Positions 55,153-63,414 of a stretch of 64,000 nucleotides of DNA are shown here, piece by piece; the stretch's first letter is position 1, and each line of letters opens with the position of its first letter. This DNA comes from Pseudomonas cuatrocienegasensis (GTDB taxonomy: Bacteria; Pseudomonadota; Gammaproteobacteria; Pseudomonadales; Pseudomonadaceae): NCBI RefSeq assembly GCF_900110925.1, contig NZ_FOFP01000005.1, positions 130,581-194,580 of the forward strand, read 5' to 3'. The notes beneath the pieces are model-generated. The model worked only from the letters and a program-made list of their open reading frames with translations. It did not search any database and was not told where the DNA came from. The position numbers and the translations under genes are program-made.

Positions 55153-57204
55153 ATGCCTCACGCCCCCATCGCCCGCGCCGACGCAGGTGCCGATCCCTAC
55201 CACTGGCTGGAGCAGCGCGATCAACCTGACGTAATGGCCTACCTGGAGGCGGAAAATGCCTACCTCGAGGCCAGCCTGGCCGACCAGACCGACCTGCGCG
55301 AAACCCTGTTCCAGGAGATCAGGGGGCGCATTCGCGAGACCGATCTGTCGCTGCCGTCACCCTGGGGGCCTTACCTGTATTACCAACGCACCACCGCCGG
55401 CGACGAATACCCACGCCACTACCGCTGCCCGCGCCCGGCCGATGGCAGCCTTAGCCTCAACCCCGAGGGCGAACAACTGCTGCTCGACCCCAACGAACTG
55501 GCGGCGGGCGGCTTCCTCTCCCTAGGAGCAATGAGCATCAGCCCGGACCACCAGCGCCTGGCCTACAGCCTGGATACCCGCGGCGACGAGATCTATGAGT
55601 TGTTCGTCAAACACCTGGATGGCACAGGCGCCGTCGATGCCCTGCCCTTCGACGACTGCGACGGCAGCCTGACCTGGGCCAATGACAGCCAGACGCTGTT
55701 CTTCGCCACCCTCGACGAGACCCACCGCCCGCACCGCCTGTACCGCCATCGCCTGGGCCAGCTCGGCGCCGAACAGGTATTCGAGGAAAGCGACGGGCGT
55801 TTCTTCCTGCATTGCTACCGCAGCAGCTCGGAGCGCCAGTTGATCCTGCAACTGGGCAGCAAAACCACCAGCGAAGTTTGGGTACTGGACGCCGAGAGCC
55901 CTTCAGACCCGTTCCAATGCCTGGCCCCGCGCGAAGAGGATCACGAGTACGAGGTTGACCACGGCTGGCTCGATGGCCAGTGGAGCTGGGTCATTCGCAG
56001 CAACCAGGCCGGCATCAACTTCGCGCTCTACAGCGCGCCGCAGCGCAGCCCCAGCTGTGCCCTGCCCGGCCGCAGCGACTGGCAACTGCGTCGCCCCCAC
56101 GATGCCGCGTGCATGCTCGAAAGCGTCACCCTCAACCAGCACGCTCTGCTGCTGGGGCTGCGCGAAGGTGGCTTGCCGATCATCGAAGTGCAGCCCGCCG
56201 GCGCGCCCAGCTACCGCGTAGAGCTGCCCGACGCGGCTTACAGCCTCTATGTGCAAGACAGCCTGGAATTCACCAGCGACAGCGTGCGCCTGCGCTACGA
56301 GGCACTCAACCGACCGGCGCAGATTCGCCAGTTGCGCCTGCTCGATGGCCAGCAACAAGTGCTCAAGCAAACCCCAGTGGAAGGTCCGTTCGATGCCGAT
56401 GCCTACGTCAGCCAGCGCTGCTGGGCAACGTCGGCCGATGGCACCCAGGTGCCGATCAGCCTGGTCGCCCGCCGCGAAGTGCTTGGCCAGCCAGCTCCGC
56501 TGTACCTGTATGGTTATGGCGCCTACGGCGAAAGCCTCGACCCCTGGTTCTCCCACGCCCGGTTGAGCCTGCTCGATCGCGGTTTCGTCTTCGCCATCGC
56601 CCATGTGCGCGGCGGCGGCGAACTGGGCGAAGCCTGGTACCGCGGCGGCAAGCTGGAGCACAAGCGCAATAGCTTCGCCGACTTTATCGCCTGCGCCGAG
56701 CACCTGATCGCCGAGGGTTATACCCAGCCGAAGCAACTGGCGATCAGTGGCGGCAGCGCCGGCGGCCTGCTGATCGGCGCGGTACTCAACCAGCGTCCCG
56801 AGCTGTTCGCCGCCGCCGTGGCGGAAGTGCCCTTCGTCGACGTGCTCAACACCATGCTCAACCCCGACCTGCCGCTCACCGTCACCGAATACGACGAATG
56901 GGGTGATCCGAACCAGGCCGAGGTGTTCGAACGCATCAAGGCCTACGCGCCCTACGAGAATGTCAGCGCCCAGGCCTACCCGGCCATGCTGGTGGTGGCC
57001 GGCTACAACGACAGCCGCGTGCAGTACTGGGAAGCCGCGAAATGGGTCGCCAAGCTGCGCCGCGACAAGACCGACGCCAACCTGCTGCTGCTGAAAACCG
57101 AACTGGGCGCCGGCCACGGGGGCATGAGCGGCCGCTACCAGGCCCTGCGCGATGTTGCCCTGGAATATGCCTTTCTGCTCAAGGTGCTGACGCCGGCCAG
57201 CTGA
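55153..57204 (+). CDS. ptrB: Oligopeptidase B (prolyl oligopeptidase family, S9A)
   Basis: A 683-residue cytosolic serine peptidase. The N-terminal propeller begins DPYHWLEQRDQPDVMAYLEAE. The C-terminal hydrolase carries the nucleophile in ISGGSAGGLLIGAVLN (Ser near residue 533) and the catalytic His in GAGHGGMSGRYQ (near 655). The acidic EAEN/EEDHEY surfaces suit cleavage after basic residues. ATG 55153 is preceded by GGAG; the upstream in-frame extension is rejected. Confidence 0.92.
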   Translation: MPHAPIARADAGADPYHWLEQRDQPDVMAYLEAENAYLEASLADQTDLRETLFQEIRGRIRETDLSLPSPWGPYLYYQRTTAGDEYPRHYRCPRPADGSLSLNPEGEQLLLDPNELAAGGFLSLGAMSISPDHQRLAYSLDTRGDEIYELFVKHLDGTGAVDALPFDDCDGSLTWANDSQTLFFATLDETHRPHRLYRHRLGQLGAEQVFEESDGRFFLHCYRSSSERQLILQLGSKTTSEVWVLDAESPSDPFQCLAPREEDHEYEVDHGWLDGQWSWVIRSNQAGINFALYSAPQRSPSCALPGRSDWQLRRPHDAACMLESVTLNQHALLLGLREGGLPIIEVQPAGAPSYRVELPDAAYSLYVQDSLEFTSDSVRLRYEALNRPAQIRQLRLLDGQQQVLKQTPVEGPFDADAYVSQRCWATSADGTQVPISLVARREVLGQPAPLYLYGYGAYGESLDPWFSHARLSLLDRGFVFAIAHVRGGGELGEAWYRGGKLEHKRNSFADFIACAEHLIAEGYTQPKQLAISGGSAGGLLIGAVLNQRPELFAAAVAEVPFVDVLNTMLNPDLPLTVTEYDEWGDPNQAEVFERIKAYAPYENVSAQAYPAMLVVAGYNDSRVQYWEAAKWVAKLRRDKTDANLLLLKTELGAGHGGMSGRYQALRDVALEYAFLLKVLTPAS

Positions 57205-57262
57205 TCAACAGCCCCGTCAACCTGCTCGCGGCCTGCCAACAGGCCGCGAATTGGTCCGCGCA

Positions 57263-57892
57263 TCAAAACAGCGAGCGGAGAAAGCCTAGGGCGACGATCG
57301 CATAGAACGCCCCGCAAATCAGGCCGAAGGACTTACGCGTTCGTGCGAAAAACGGCTCCGCCGAATGGGCGGAAAAAGCCAGCGCATAGCTACAGAAAAT
57401 CAGCAAACCCAATAACGCGCAGCCCGCCACCAGCACAAAACTGGTCCAGACCGGGGCATTGGCACTGAGCCCGACCGTGGTCACGGTGAACCAGGTCAAA
57501 GCTGCCTTGGGATTGGTCAGGTGAATGCCCAACCCTTGCAAATAGAACCCCAGGGTGCGGCTCTGCCGCTCACTTGCCCGCGCCACCATAGTGGCGTTGT
57601 TGGCCAGCGCCCCACGAATCGACTTCCAGGCCAGGAAGAACAGGTAGCAGGCGCCAAATACCTTCAGCCACACCAGTACCTGGGTGTTGGACATCAGCAA
57701 TGCCGACACCCCGGCAGCCGTCATCGCCCCCCAGCACAACGACCCGGAAATGACCCCTGCGGCCAAGGCCAGGCCCGGTGTACGTCCGTAGTTCAGGGAG
57801 GTGTTGGCAATCGCCAGGTTACCGGGCCCTGGGGTGGCGGTGCCGATCACGTAAACCCCCAGTGCTGCAGCGAAACTCGAAAATTCAAACAT
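57263..57892 (-). CDS. LysE-family amino-acid exporter
   Basis: A 209-residue inner-membrane protein with six predicted helices and LysE/RhtB features: TPGPGNLAIANTSLNYGRTPG (about residues 20-40) and GIHLTNPKAALTWFTV near 120. It probably exports an amino acid or related metabolite. It converges on the oligopeptidase gene. The gap 57893-58119 shows nothing clear. Confidence 0.9.
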   Translation of the reverse strand: MFEFSSFAAALGVYVIGTATPGPGNLAIANTSLNYGRTPGLALAAGVISGSLCWGAMTAAGVSALLMSNTQVLVWLKVFGACYLFFLAWKSIRGALANNATMVARASERQSRTLGFYLQGLGIHLTNPKAALTWFTVTTVGLSANAPVWTSFVLVAGCALLGLLIFCSYALAFSAHSAEPFFARTRKSFGLICGAFYAIVALGFLRSLF

Positions 57893-58119
57893 AGAACGCT
57901 CTCATCCCTGTCACGCCCACGGGCGCCTCTTGGGCATGATCCCAAGACAGCGACGGGTATTGCATATACAGAGCGCAGGTATCTTTTCAATACAGATGCG
58001 CCATCTGCCAAGCGCAGGCGTTGTGCGTTCGAAGGACGAAGCAGATACCGATTGAATAATGCGTGCAGAACAAGCCCGCGATGCCCACAACCGAAAATAA
58101 CCTGCGAAAGCCGCCCTGC

Positions 58120-58440
58120 TTATGGCTGATCTTGCCGACGTTCCAGCGGCTGGTAGTTGCGTTCGCGCTGCTGCTCGAGCAAAGGCAGGTCCGAGTCAGG
58201 CTTTGGCTGGGTCAGTGGACGCGGGTTGCGTGTACTGCCGGGGGCGTTGTCGCGGCCATGATCAAGCAACGGCGGGCTGCCAGGTGCGGGCTTGGGCAGG
58301 CTTTGCGGTTGCGGTACCTCGAAGGGTTGCGGGGTGGGTGTGCCGGGCCGCACATCAGTGGCGTGCGCAGTGGCGTGTGCAGTGGCGTGCGCGCCTACGG
58401 CCAGCAGTAGACCAGTCAGGACCAGCGTGAGTCTGTTCAT
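58120..58440 (-). CDS. Secreted proline-rich small protein
   Basis: A 106-residue protein with a signal peptide (MNRLTLVLTGLLLAVGAHA) followed by a three-fold HAT(A/D) repeat and a proline/glutamine-rich, probably disordered chain ending in charged residues (LERRQDQP). A 12-base tandem repeat (three copies, about 58357-58392) encodes the HATA repeats. The start at 58440 is chosen for the signal peptide. Function unknown; probably periplasmic. Confidence 0.6.
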   Translation of the reverse strand: MNRLTLVLTGLLLAVGAHATAHATAHATDVRPGTPTPQPFEVPQPQSLPKPAPGSPPLLDHGRDNAPGSTRNPRPLTQPKPDSDLPLLEQQRERNYQPLERRQDQP

Positions 58441-58542
58441 TGTCAGTGCCTCGGCGGTGGGTGAACCTACAGGTTTGGCCCCAGGCGCTGCCGAGAGTGC
58501 CACCAACGGCAGTTCTCGCCGACCGCCGGCGCCGCTACACTA

Positions 58543-58836
58543 GGGTCTGTTCCCGTTTCGTTCGCGGCCGCGCCGGAGCCCGTTTTAGCGCGAGGCAAGG
58601 CACGAGATGCGAAGTTTAGCGGGCTAAATGAGCCATCGAGAAACGCAGCATCGCGCTAAAACGGGCCCGGCCCTTCGGGTGGGGCCGCCTAGGTTGCGCG
58701 CAAAATCTCGCCATGCGTTGTTGGAGGACTTGGCAAGGGAACAACCATTCCCTGCGTCCTCCGCCTAGCGGAACGCCGCCCGGCCTGGCGAGATTTTTCG
58801 CGGCAACGCGGCTCGCGACGAAACGGGAACAGACCC
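58543..58836. mobile_element. MITE-like element with nested palindromes (294 bp)
   Basis: Ends are perfect inverted repeats GGGTCTGTTCCCGTTTCG, flanked by TA on both sides (58541-58542, 58837-58838). Inside are a 15-bp perfect inverted repeat (GCCCGTTTTAGCGCG at 58578 with its complement at 58652) and a pair based on CAAAATCTCGCCA. No transposase is encoded. A shorter relative is at 63360. Confidence 0.8.
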
Positions 58837-58867
58837 TAGCACCCTGCTGACCTATGAGAACGCCGCC

Positions 58868-59242
58868 ATGAGCACGGACACCACGCCCACCGCCAAACTC
58901 GACCGCATCCTCGCCGAGGCCCAGCGCTCGCGTGAAGAAGGCTACCGCGCCAAGGCGCTGAAAATGTACCCGCACGTCTGCGGCCGCTGCGCCAGGGAGT
59001 TTTCCGGCAAACGCCTGAGCGAGCTGACCGTGCACCACCGCGACCACAACCACGACAACAACCCCCAGGACGGTTCCAACTGGGAGCTGCTGTGCCTGTA
59101 CTGCCACGATAACGAGCATTCGCGTTACACCGACCAGCAGTACTTCAGCGAAGGTTCGCTGAGCACACCGAAAACCACCCAGGCCACCCACAACCCCTTC
59201 GCCGCCCTCGCCGGCTTGATGAAAAAGGGCGATGACGCCTGA
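58868..59242 (+). CDS. yajD: YajD-type HNH nuclease
   Basis: A 124-residue protein with the HNH motif region: zinc cysteines in HVCGRCAREF (about residue 38) and LYCHDNEH (about 77), and the HNH core LTVHHRDHNHDNNPQDGSNW (about 56-75). It matches the YajD family of small HNH nucleases; the substrate is unknown. It begins just after the MITE. Confidence 0.88.
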   Translation: MSTDTTPTAKLDRILAEAQRSREEGYRAKALKMYPHVCGRCAREFSGKRLSELTVHHRDHNHDNNPQDGSNWELLCLYCHDNEHSRYTDQQYFSEGSLSTPKTTQATHNPFAALAGLMKKGDDA

Positions 59243-59320
59243 TCAGCGCCCTACTGCGCAGCTAAGCGAGCTGCGGCCAATCGCCGTATACTCGCGCTTT
59301 TGCCGAGGGCGCAGTGAGTC

Positions 59321-59791
59321 GTGGCCAATAGACGCTTCAGTTGCATAGGTTTGTTCAACCCCAAGTCACCGGAGAATGTCGGCGCGGTGATGCGCGCCGC
59401 CGGCTGTTATGGGGTCAACTCAGTGTTCTACACCGGCAAGCGCTACGAATACGCCCGCGAGTTCGTCACCGACACCAAGAAGATCCACCAGAGCATCCCG
59501 CTGATTGGCGTGGAAGACCTGCGCCAGATCATCCCCCTGGGCTGTACGCCGGTGGCCGTGGAGCTGGTCGAAGGCGCCCGCCCCCTGCCTGAATACACCC
59601 ACCCGGACCGGGCAATCTATATCTTCGGCCCCGAAGACGGCTCACTCAACGCCGAGATTCGCGCCTGGTGCGAGGATGTGGTGTACATCCCCACCGAGGG
59701 TTGCATGAACCTCGCGGCCACGGTCAATGTGGTGCTTTATGACCGCATGGCCAAAGGCATCAACACCAAATCCGGGCCGCTGTTCAAATAG
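59321..59791 (+). CDS. SpoU/TrmH-family RNA methyltransferase
   Basis: A 156-residue SPOUT-fold methyltransferase. Motif 1 is NPKSPENVGAVMRAAGCYG (about 13-31), motif 2 IYIFGPEDGSLN (about 97-108), and motif 3 IPTEGCMNLAATVNVVLYDR (about 122-141), forming the knotted SAM site. It is probably a tRNA or rRNA 2'-O-methyltransferase. Start is GTG at 59321, and the MANRRFSCIG start fits the family. Exact RNA target cannot be given. Confidence 0.88.
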   Translation: MANRRFSCIGLFNPKSPENVGAVMRAAGCYGVNSVFYTGKRYEYAREFVTDTKKIHQSIPLIGVEDLRQIIPLGCTPVAVELVEGARPLPEYTHPDRAIYIFGPEDGSLNAEIRAWCEDVVYIPTEGCMNLAATVNVVLYDRMAKGINTKSGPLFK

Positions 59792-59794
59792 CCT

Positions 59795-61024
59795 TCAGCG
59801 CTTGAGCAGGTCAGTGTCCAATGCCTTGGGCGAGCGCCCGCCCATCACGTTTTCGACGATCTCGACGAAGTCGCGCGTGGTGACTTTATCCAGGCGCATC
59901 AGGCCGCGGGTGACGTCATCCAGCGAACGTTGATGCTCGCCTTTGGTGGTTTGGCGTATCTCGCGGTCCAGTTCCTGCAACAGCAGTACCGCACGGGCAG
60001 TCACCGGGCCGCTGGAGCGTTTGGTGCGCAGCGACTTGACCGGCTTGCTCCAACGCACCAGATGCTCGCGGATCTTCTGGTAGCGGTCCTCACTGAGGCC
60101 GCCGGCGCGGCGCATCAGCTCAATAGCGTAATACTCGGCCAGACCCTCGGTGATCCAGTCGCTGTCATCGCTGGCGCTGATGCGGGTGAATACGTGTACC
60201 AGTTCGTGGACCAGTGAGCTGGTGCCGTTTTCACTGACCAACGGCCGATCACTGTGCATGTAATAGGAGTTGGGTGCCGACAGGCCACCGCGCCACATAG
60301 GATCGCCCGCGCCGACGATCAACAGCTTGGCCGGATCACGCGGAAACACCGCCTGCGCCTCCGGCCAGATGAAAGTCAGCAGCGTCAGCACGTCCATGCG
60401 GCGCATACCTTCGCCAATAGGCGCGGCGATGGTCACGTCGGTCTCACCCAGCGTGGCACGGCGGGTGCCGATCTTGCCGGCGAGAATCCAGCCGGTCGGG
60501 CGATCGAACTTACGCTGCGGGTTGTCGATGCGGAACGTGTTCTTGCCAATGCGCGGCCAACCGGTCTCCACCCCGCCCCAGCCCTTGGGCAGCTCGAACT
60601 GCAGGCGGGCGACCAGTTCGGTCTTGTCCTGTTGATCGAGCCGTGCGCTGGGGATCAGGTCATCGCCGCGCATCAGCGCCCAATCCGGCGTCATCCGCGC
60701 ATCGTAACGCTCGCCCCGGGGGTGGCTGACCTTGACCCGATAGCTGAGCGTCGAGGCGCCCTTGCCAGGCTGCCAGATACCGCGGCTTGCGCCCTCCTGG
60801 CGCCATTGGCCATCGGCCTTGAAATCACTGTAGGCGCCCTCGTCACCCAGGTTGAAATCCAGGCTGTTGATCCGCTCGCCCTTGGCCACCGTGACACGCA
60901 CCTCGGCCTGGTCGCTCTCGGGCAGGAAGGTCACGTGGTAGTCCAGGTCGACCCGAGTGGCCGACCAGGCGGGGGCAGCCAACGACATCAGCACGGCGGA
61001 TAGCAGGGTATGGCGAATCGACAT
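59795..61024 (-). CDS. Exported gluzincin-like metallopeptidase
   Basis: A 409-residue secreted protein with a signal peptide (MSIRHTLLSAVLMSLAAPAWSA). The C-terminal half has a zinc motif HELVH (in SSLVHELVHVFTRISASDD, about residue 255) and the third ligand in WITEGLAEYYAIELM, as in M1/M61-like gluzincins. The N-terminal half is beta-rich, as in M61 peptidases. Probably periplasmic. It converges on the methyltransferase gene with 3 bases between stops. Confidence 0.8.
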   Translation of the reverse strand: MSIRHTLLSAVLMSLAAPAWSATRVDLDYHVTFLPESDQAEVRVTVAKGERINSLDFNLGDEGAYSDFKADGQWRQEGASRGIWQPGKGASTLSYRVKVSHPRGERYDARMTPDWALMRGDDLIPSARLDQQDKTELVARLQFELPKGWGGVETGWPRIGKNTFRIDNPQRKFDRPTGWILAGKIGTRRATLGETDVTIAAPIGEGMRRMDVLTLLTFIWPEAQAVFPRDPAKLLIVGAGDPMWRGGLSAPNSYYMHSDRPLVSENGTSSLVHELVHVFTRISASDDSDWITEGLAEYYAIELMRRAGGLSEDRYQKIREHLVRWSKPVKSLRTKRSSGPVTARAVLLLQELDREIRQTTKGEHQRSLDDVTRGLMRLDKVTTRDFVEIVENVMGGRSPKALDTDLLKR

Positions 61025-61094
61025 GCGGCAACTCCTTGGCAAAACAGCTCAAGTTCAGCGCTGGCCGGCACAGCGCCGGGGCGGGTGTGCAGCC

Positions 61095-61544
61095 TTAGCC
61101 GGCACGAAAAATCAGGTGTTCTTCCCAATCGTCTTCGGCCACGCTGTTCTCGCTGAGCATGCGCCCGGACTGGGAAATACGTTCGATATGCACCGCCTGT
61201 GGGTCACCACAGACCAGGTGGTGCCACAGCGGCAGGTCCTTGCCTTCACTGACCAGACGATAGCCGCAGGTGGGCGGCAGCCAGCGAAACTGGTCAGCTT
61301 GATCCGGGGTGAGCTGGATGCAGTCGGGCACATGCTGCACGCGGTTACTGTAATCGCTGCACTGGCAGCTCTTCAGGTCCAGCAACTTGCAGGCGATGCG
61401 CGTGTAATAGACCGCGCCGTCGTCCTCGTCTTCAAGTTTTTGCAGGCAGCACAGGCCGCAGCCGTCACACAACGACTCCCACTCCTCCTGATCAAGCTGA
61501 GCGAGGGTTTTGCGTTTCCAGAAGGGTTCGACTTTGGCGGCCAT
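61095..61544 (-). CDS. YcgN/UPF0260-type cysteine-cluster protein
   Basis: A 149-residue soluble protein with the CxxCGLCC motif ([14 protein letters not shown], about residues 28-41) and [17 protein letters not shown] (about 52-68), typical of the YcgN (UPF0260/YkgJ-like) family that binds zinc or iron through its cysteines. Function is unknown. The gene starts [19 protein letters not shown]. Confidence 0.9.
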   Translation of the reverse strand: MAAKVEPFWKRKTLAQLDQEEWESLCDGCGLCCLQKLEDEDDGAVYYTRIACKLLDLKSCQCSDYSNRVQHVPDCIQLTPDQADQFRWLPPTCGYRLVSEGKDLPLWHHLVCGDPQAVHIERISQSGRMLSENSVAEDDWEEHLIFRAG

Positions 61545-61640
61545 GGCGGGGTACGGATCAGGTGCGTAAAGGCCGGCAGTCTAGCGGCTGGCCGGGTGAC
61601 GGCCAAGGCCCGGACGTCTTATTGACGGCCAATATTGAAC

Positions 61641-61702
61641 CGTAGGGCGCGCCGTGCGCACCGGGCATCGGCATAAGACGCCGGTGCGCACAGCGCACCC
61701 TA
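61641..61702. repeat. Palindromic extragenic repeat
   Basis: GTAGGGCGCGCCGTGCGCAC pairs imperfectly with GTGCGCACAGCGCACCCTAC across about 20 bases. It lies between the YcgN-type and reductase genes and may act as a terminator for the reductase-side transcript. Confidence 0.7.
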
Positions 61703-61708
61703 CTGGCT

Positions 61709-62770
61709 TCAGGGAATCAGCCTCGCAGCGCGCAGGTGTTCAAACACGGCGAAGAAGGCGTCGTCGCTGGCCTGGTAGTCGAGGAAACCCAGCTTGCGGC
61801 TTTTCGACATGTCGGTGACCACCTCGATGGGGCGCCCCAGGTCGGCGTCGGTGTGCCAGGGCGAGATCAGGCGCGTGATATCCGCTTCGGCAAGGCCATG
61901 CTCGGCGGCCAGCTTGAGCCAGACCTCGGCGTCATCGGCCATCTGCTGTTCCAGCGGTGCAGGCTGGCCGTCGAAATCAGCGGCTTCGAGGCCAAACCAG
62001 TTGGCGATGCGCTGCCACATCCAGCTCCAGCGGAATACATCGCCGTTGACCACGTTAAAGGCCTGATTGGCAGCAGCCGGCGTGGTCGAGGCCCAGAGCA
62101 GTTGCTTGGCCAACTGACAGGCGTCGGTCATGTCGGTGAGGCTGTTCCACTGCACGGCCGAGCCGGGGAAGCGGAACGGACGACCGGTTTCGCGACAGAC
62201 CGAGGCGTAGACGGCGAGCGTGGTCGCCATGTTCATGGCATTGCCGACGGCAACACCGGTAATGGTGTGCGGGCGGTGTACGCTCCAGGTAAAGCCATCG
62301 CGCTTGGCGGCGGCAAACACTTCGTCTTCCTGGGCGTAGTAGAAGTTTTCCACGTCCAGACGGCCCTGTTCCTCACGGAACGGAGTCTGCGGCAGGCTGC
62401 CTTTACCGTAGGCCTCGAACGGGCCAAGGTAGTGCTTGAGCCCGGTGACCAGGGCGACATGCTTGACGCTGCCGGCGGCGCGCAGGGCGTCGAGCAGGTT
62501 ACGGATCATCGCCGCGTTGACGCGAATATTTTCCGTTTCAGTGGCCTGGCGTGCCCAGGTGGTCAGGTAGACATGGCTGGGCTTCAGCCCTTCGAGGGCG
62601 CTTGCCAAGGAGGCAGGGTCGAGCAGATCGGCGGCCAGCGGCGTAATATTTTCGCCGGCCTTGGGGTTACGGGCTAGGCCTGTGACCTGCCAACCCTGAT
62701 CAGCCAGCAGACGGGAAGTCGCGCTGCCGACGATACCGCTCGCGCCAACGACCAGTGCGTGATGTGTCAT
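61709..62770 (-). CDS. PRISE-type NAD(P)-dependent SDR (5-beta-reductase-like)
   Basis: A 353-residue short-chain dehydrogenase/reductase. The nucleotide motif is VVGASGIVGSA (about 7-17), followed by TTWARQATETENIRVNAAM, VTGLKHYLGPFEAYGKG and the active-site segment NFYYAQEDEVF (conserved Tyr near 178). These are features of the PRISE group (progesterone 5-beta-reductase/iridoid-synthase-like) that reduce enones. The start at 62770 (MTHHALVVGASG) is the family start. A divergent HxlR regulator 85 bases away probably controls it. Confidence 0.85.
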   Translation of the reverse strand: MTHHALVVGASGIVGSATSRLLADQGWQVTGLARNPKAGENITPLAADLLDPASLASALEGLKPSHVYLTTWARQATETENIRVNAAMIRNLLDALRAAGSVKHVALVTGLKHYLGPFEAYGKGSLPQTPFREEQGRLDVENFYYAQEDEVFAAAKRDGFTWSVHRPHTITGVAVGNAMNMATTLAVYASVCRETGRPFRFPGSAVQWNSLTDMTDACQLAKQLLWASTTPAAANQAFNVVNGDVFRWSWMWQRIANWFGLEAADFDGQPAPLEQQMADDAEVWLKLAAEHGLAEADITRLISPWHTDADLGRPIEVVTDMSKSRKLGFLDYQASDDAFFAVFEHLRAARLIP

Positions 62771-62855
62771 TAGATATTCCTTCAGAGATAGAGCGTTGGC
62801 ACCATAGCGATGCCGCGACCTCAAACCAAGACGGCACCAAAAGGTAACCACCCCG

Positions 62856-63236
62856 ATGCAAACCGGAACATCCGAGGAACAATGGCGCGAAGACTGCGCG
62901 CCGCGACGTGTGCTGGAGCTGTTTGCCACCAAGTGGACCAGCATGATCCTGCACACCTTGCACGCACGCCACGGCGGTTGCGCCCGCGCAGGTGTGCTGC
63001 ACCGCAGCCTGCCGGGCATCTCGAAGAAAATGCTGGTGCAGACCCTGCGTGAGCTGGAGACCAGCGGGCTGGTGAAACGGCAGGTGTACGACAGCGTGCC
63101 ACCGGCTGTCGATTACTCGCTGACCGAACTGGGACAGCGGCTGGTGGAGCCCATCGAGCTGATCTACGACTGGGCCCGCCTGAACGCCCCGGCGCTCGAT
63201 GCCTTGCAACCGCGACAGACATCGCGCAGGCGTTAA
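62856..63236 (+). CDS. HxlR-family transcriptional regulator
   Basis: A 126-residue winged-helix regulator with the conserved Cys near the N-terminus (CAPRRVLELFATKWTSMILH) and the recognition region LPGISKKMLVQTLRELETSG. The wing is VKRQVYDSVPPAVDYSLTELG. HxlR proteins sense electrophiles or redox signals through that Cys. It is divergent from the PRISE-type reductase, its likely target. Confidence 0.9.
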   Translation: MQTGTSEEQWREDCAPRRVLELFATKWTSMILHTLHARHGGCARAGVLHRSLPGISKKMLVQTLRELETSGLVKRQVYDSVPPAVDYSLTELGQRLVEPIELIYDWARLNAPALDALQPRQTSRRR

Positions 63237-63243
63237 CGCTGGG

Positions 63244-63328
63244 TGTAGGAGCGAATTTATTCGCGATAAGTTTTGAATGCGCTGGAGGCATCGCGAATAA
63301 AGGCTAGGCGCCCCCTTCGCGCCTACAG
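63244..63328. repeat. REP pair of the GTAGGAGCGAATTTATTCGC type
   Basis: TGTAGGAGCGAATTTATTCG at 63244 is followed by a second partial copy (TCGCGAATAAAGGC) and an inverted GCGCCTAC end. The same unit in reverse is at 8501. Confidence 0.7.
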
Positions 63329-63359
63329 AAAGCAACAGATGATTCGTGTTGCGACACTA

Positions 63360-63414
63360 GGGTCTGTTCCCGTTTCGTCGTGAGCCGCGTTGCGAACGAA
63401 ACGGGAACAGACCC
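63360..63414. mobile_element. 55-bp internal-deletion derivative of the MITE-like element
   Basis: GGGTCTGTTCCCGTTTCGTC begins the element at 63360 and its complement ends at 63414, with TA on both sides (63358-63359, 63415-63416). The left arm equals the right end of the 294-bp element (GAGCCGCGTTGC) and the right arm equals that element's left end, so this is the same element with its middle removed and in inverse orientation. Confidence 0.85.
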
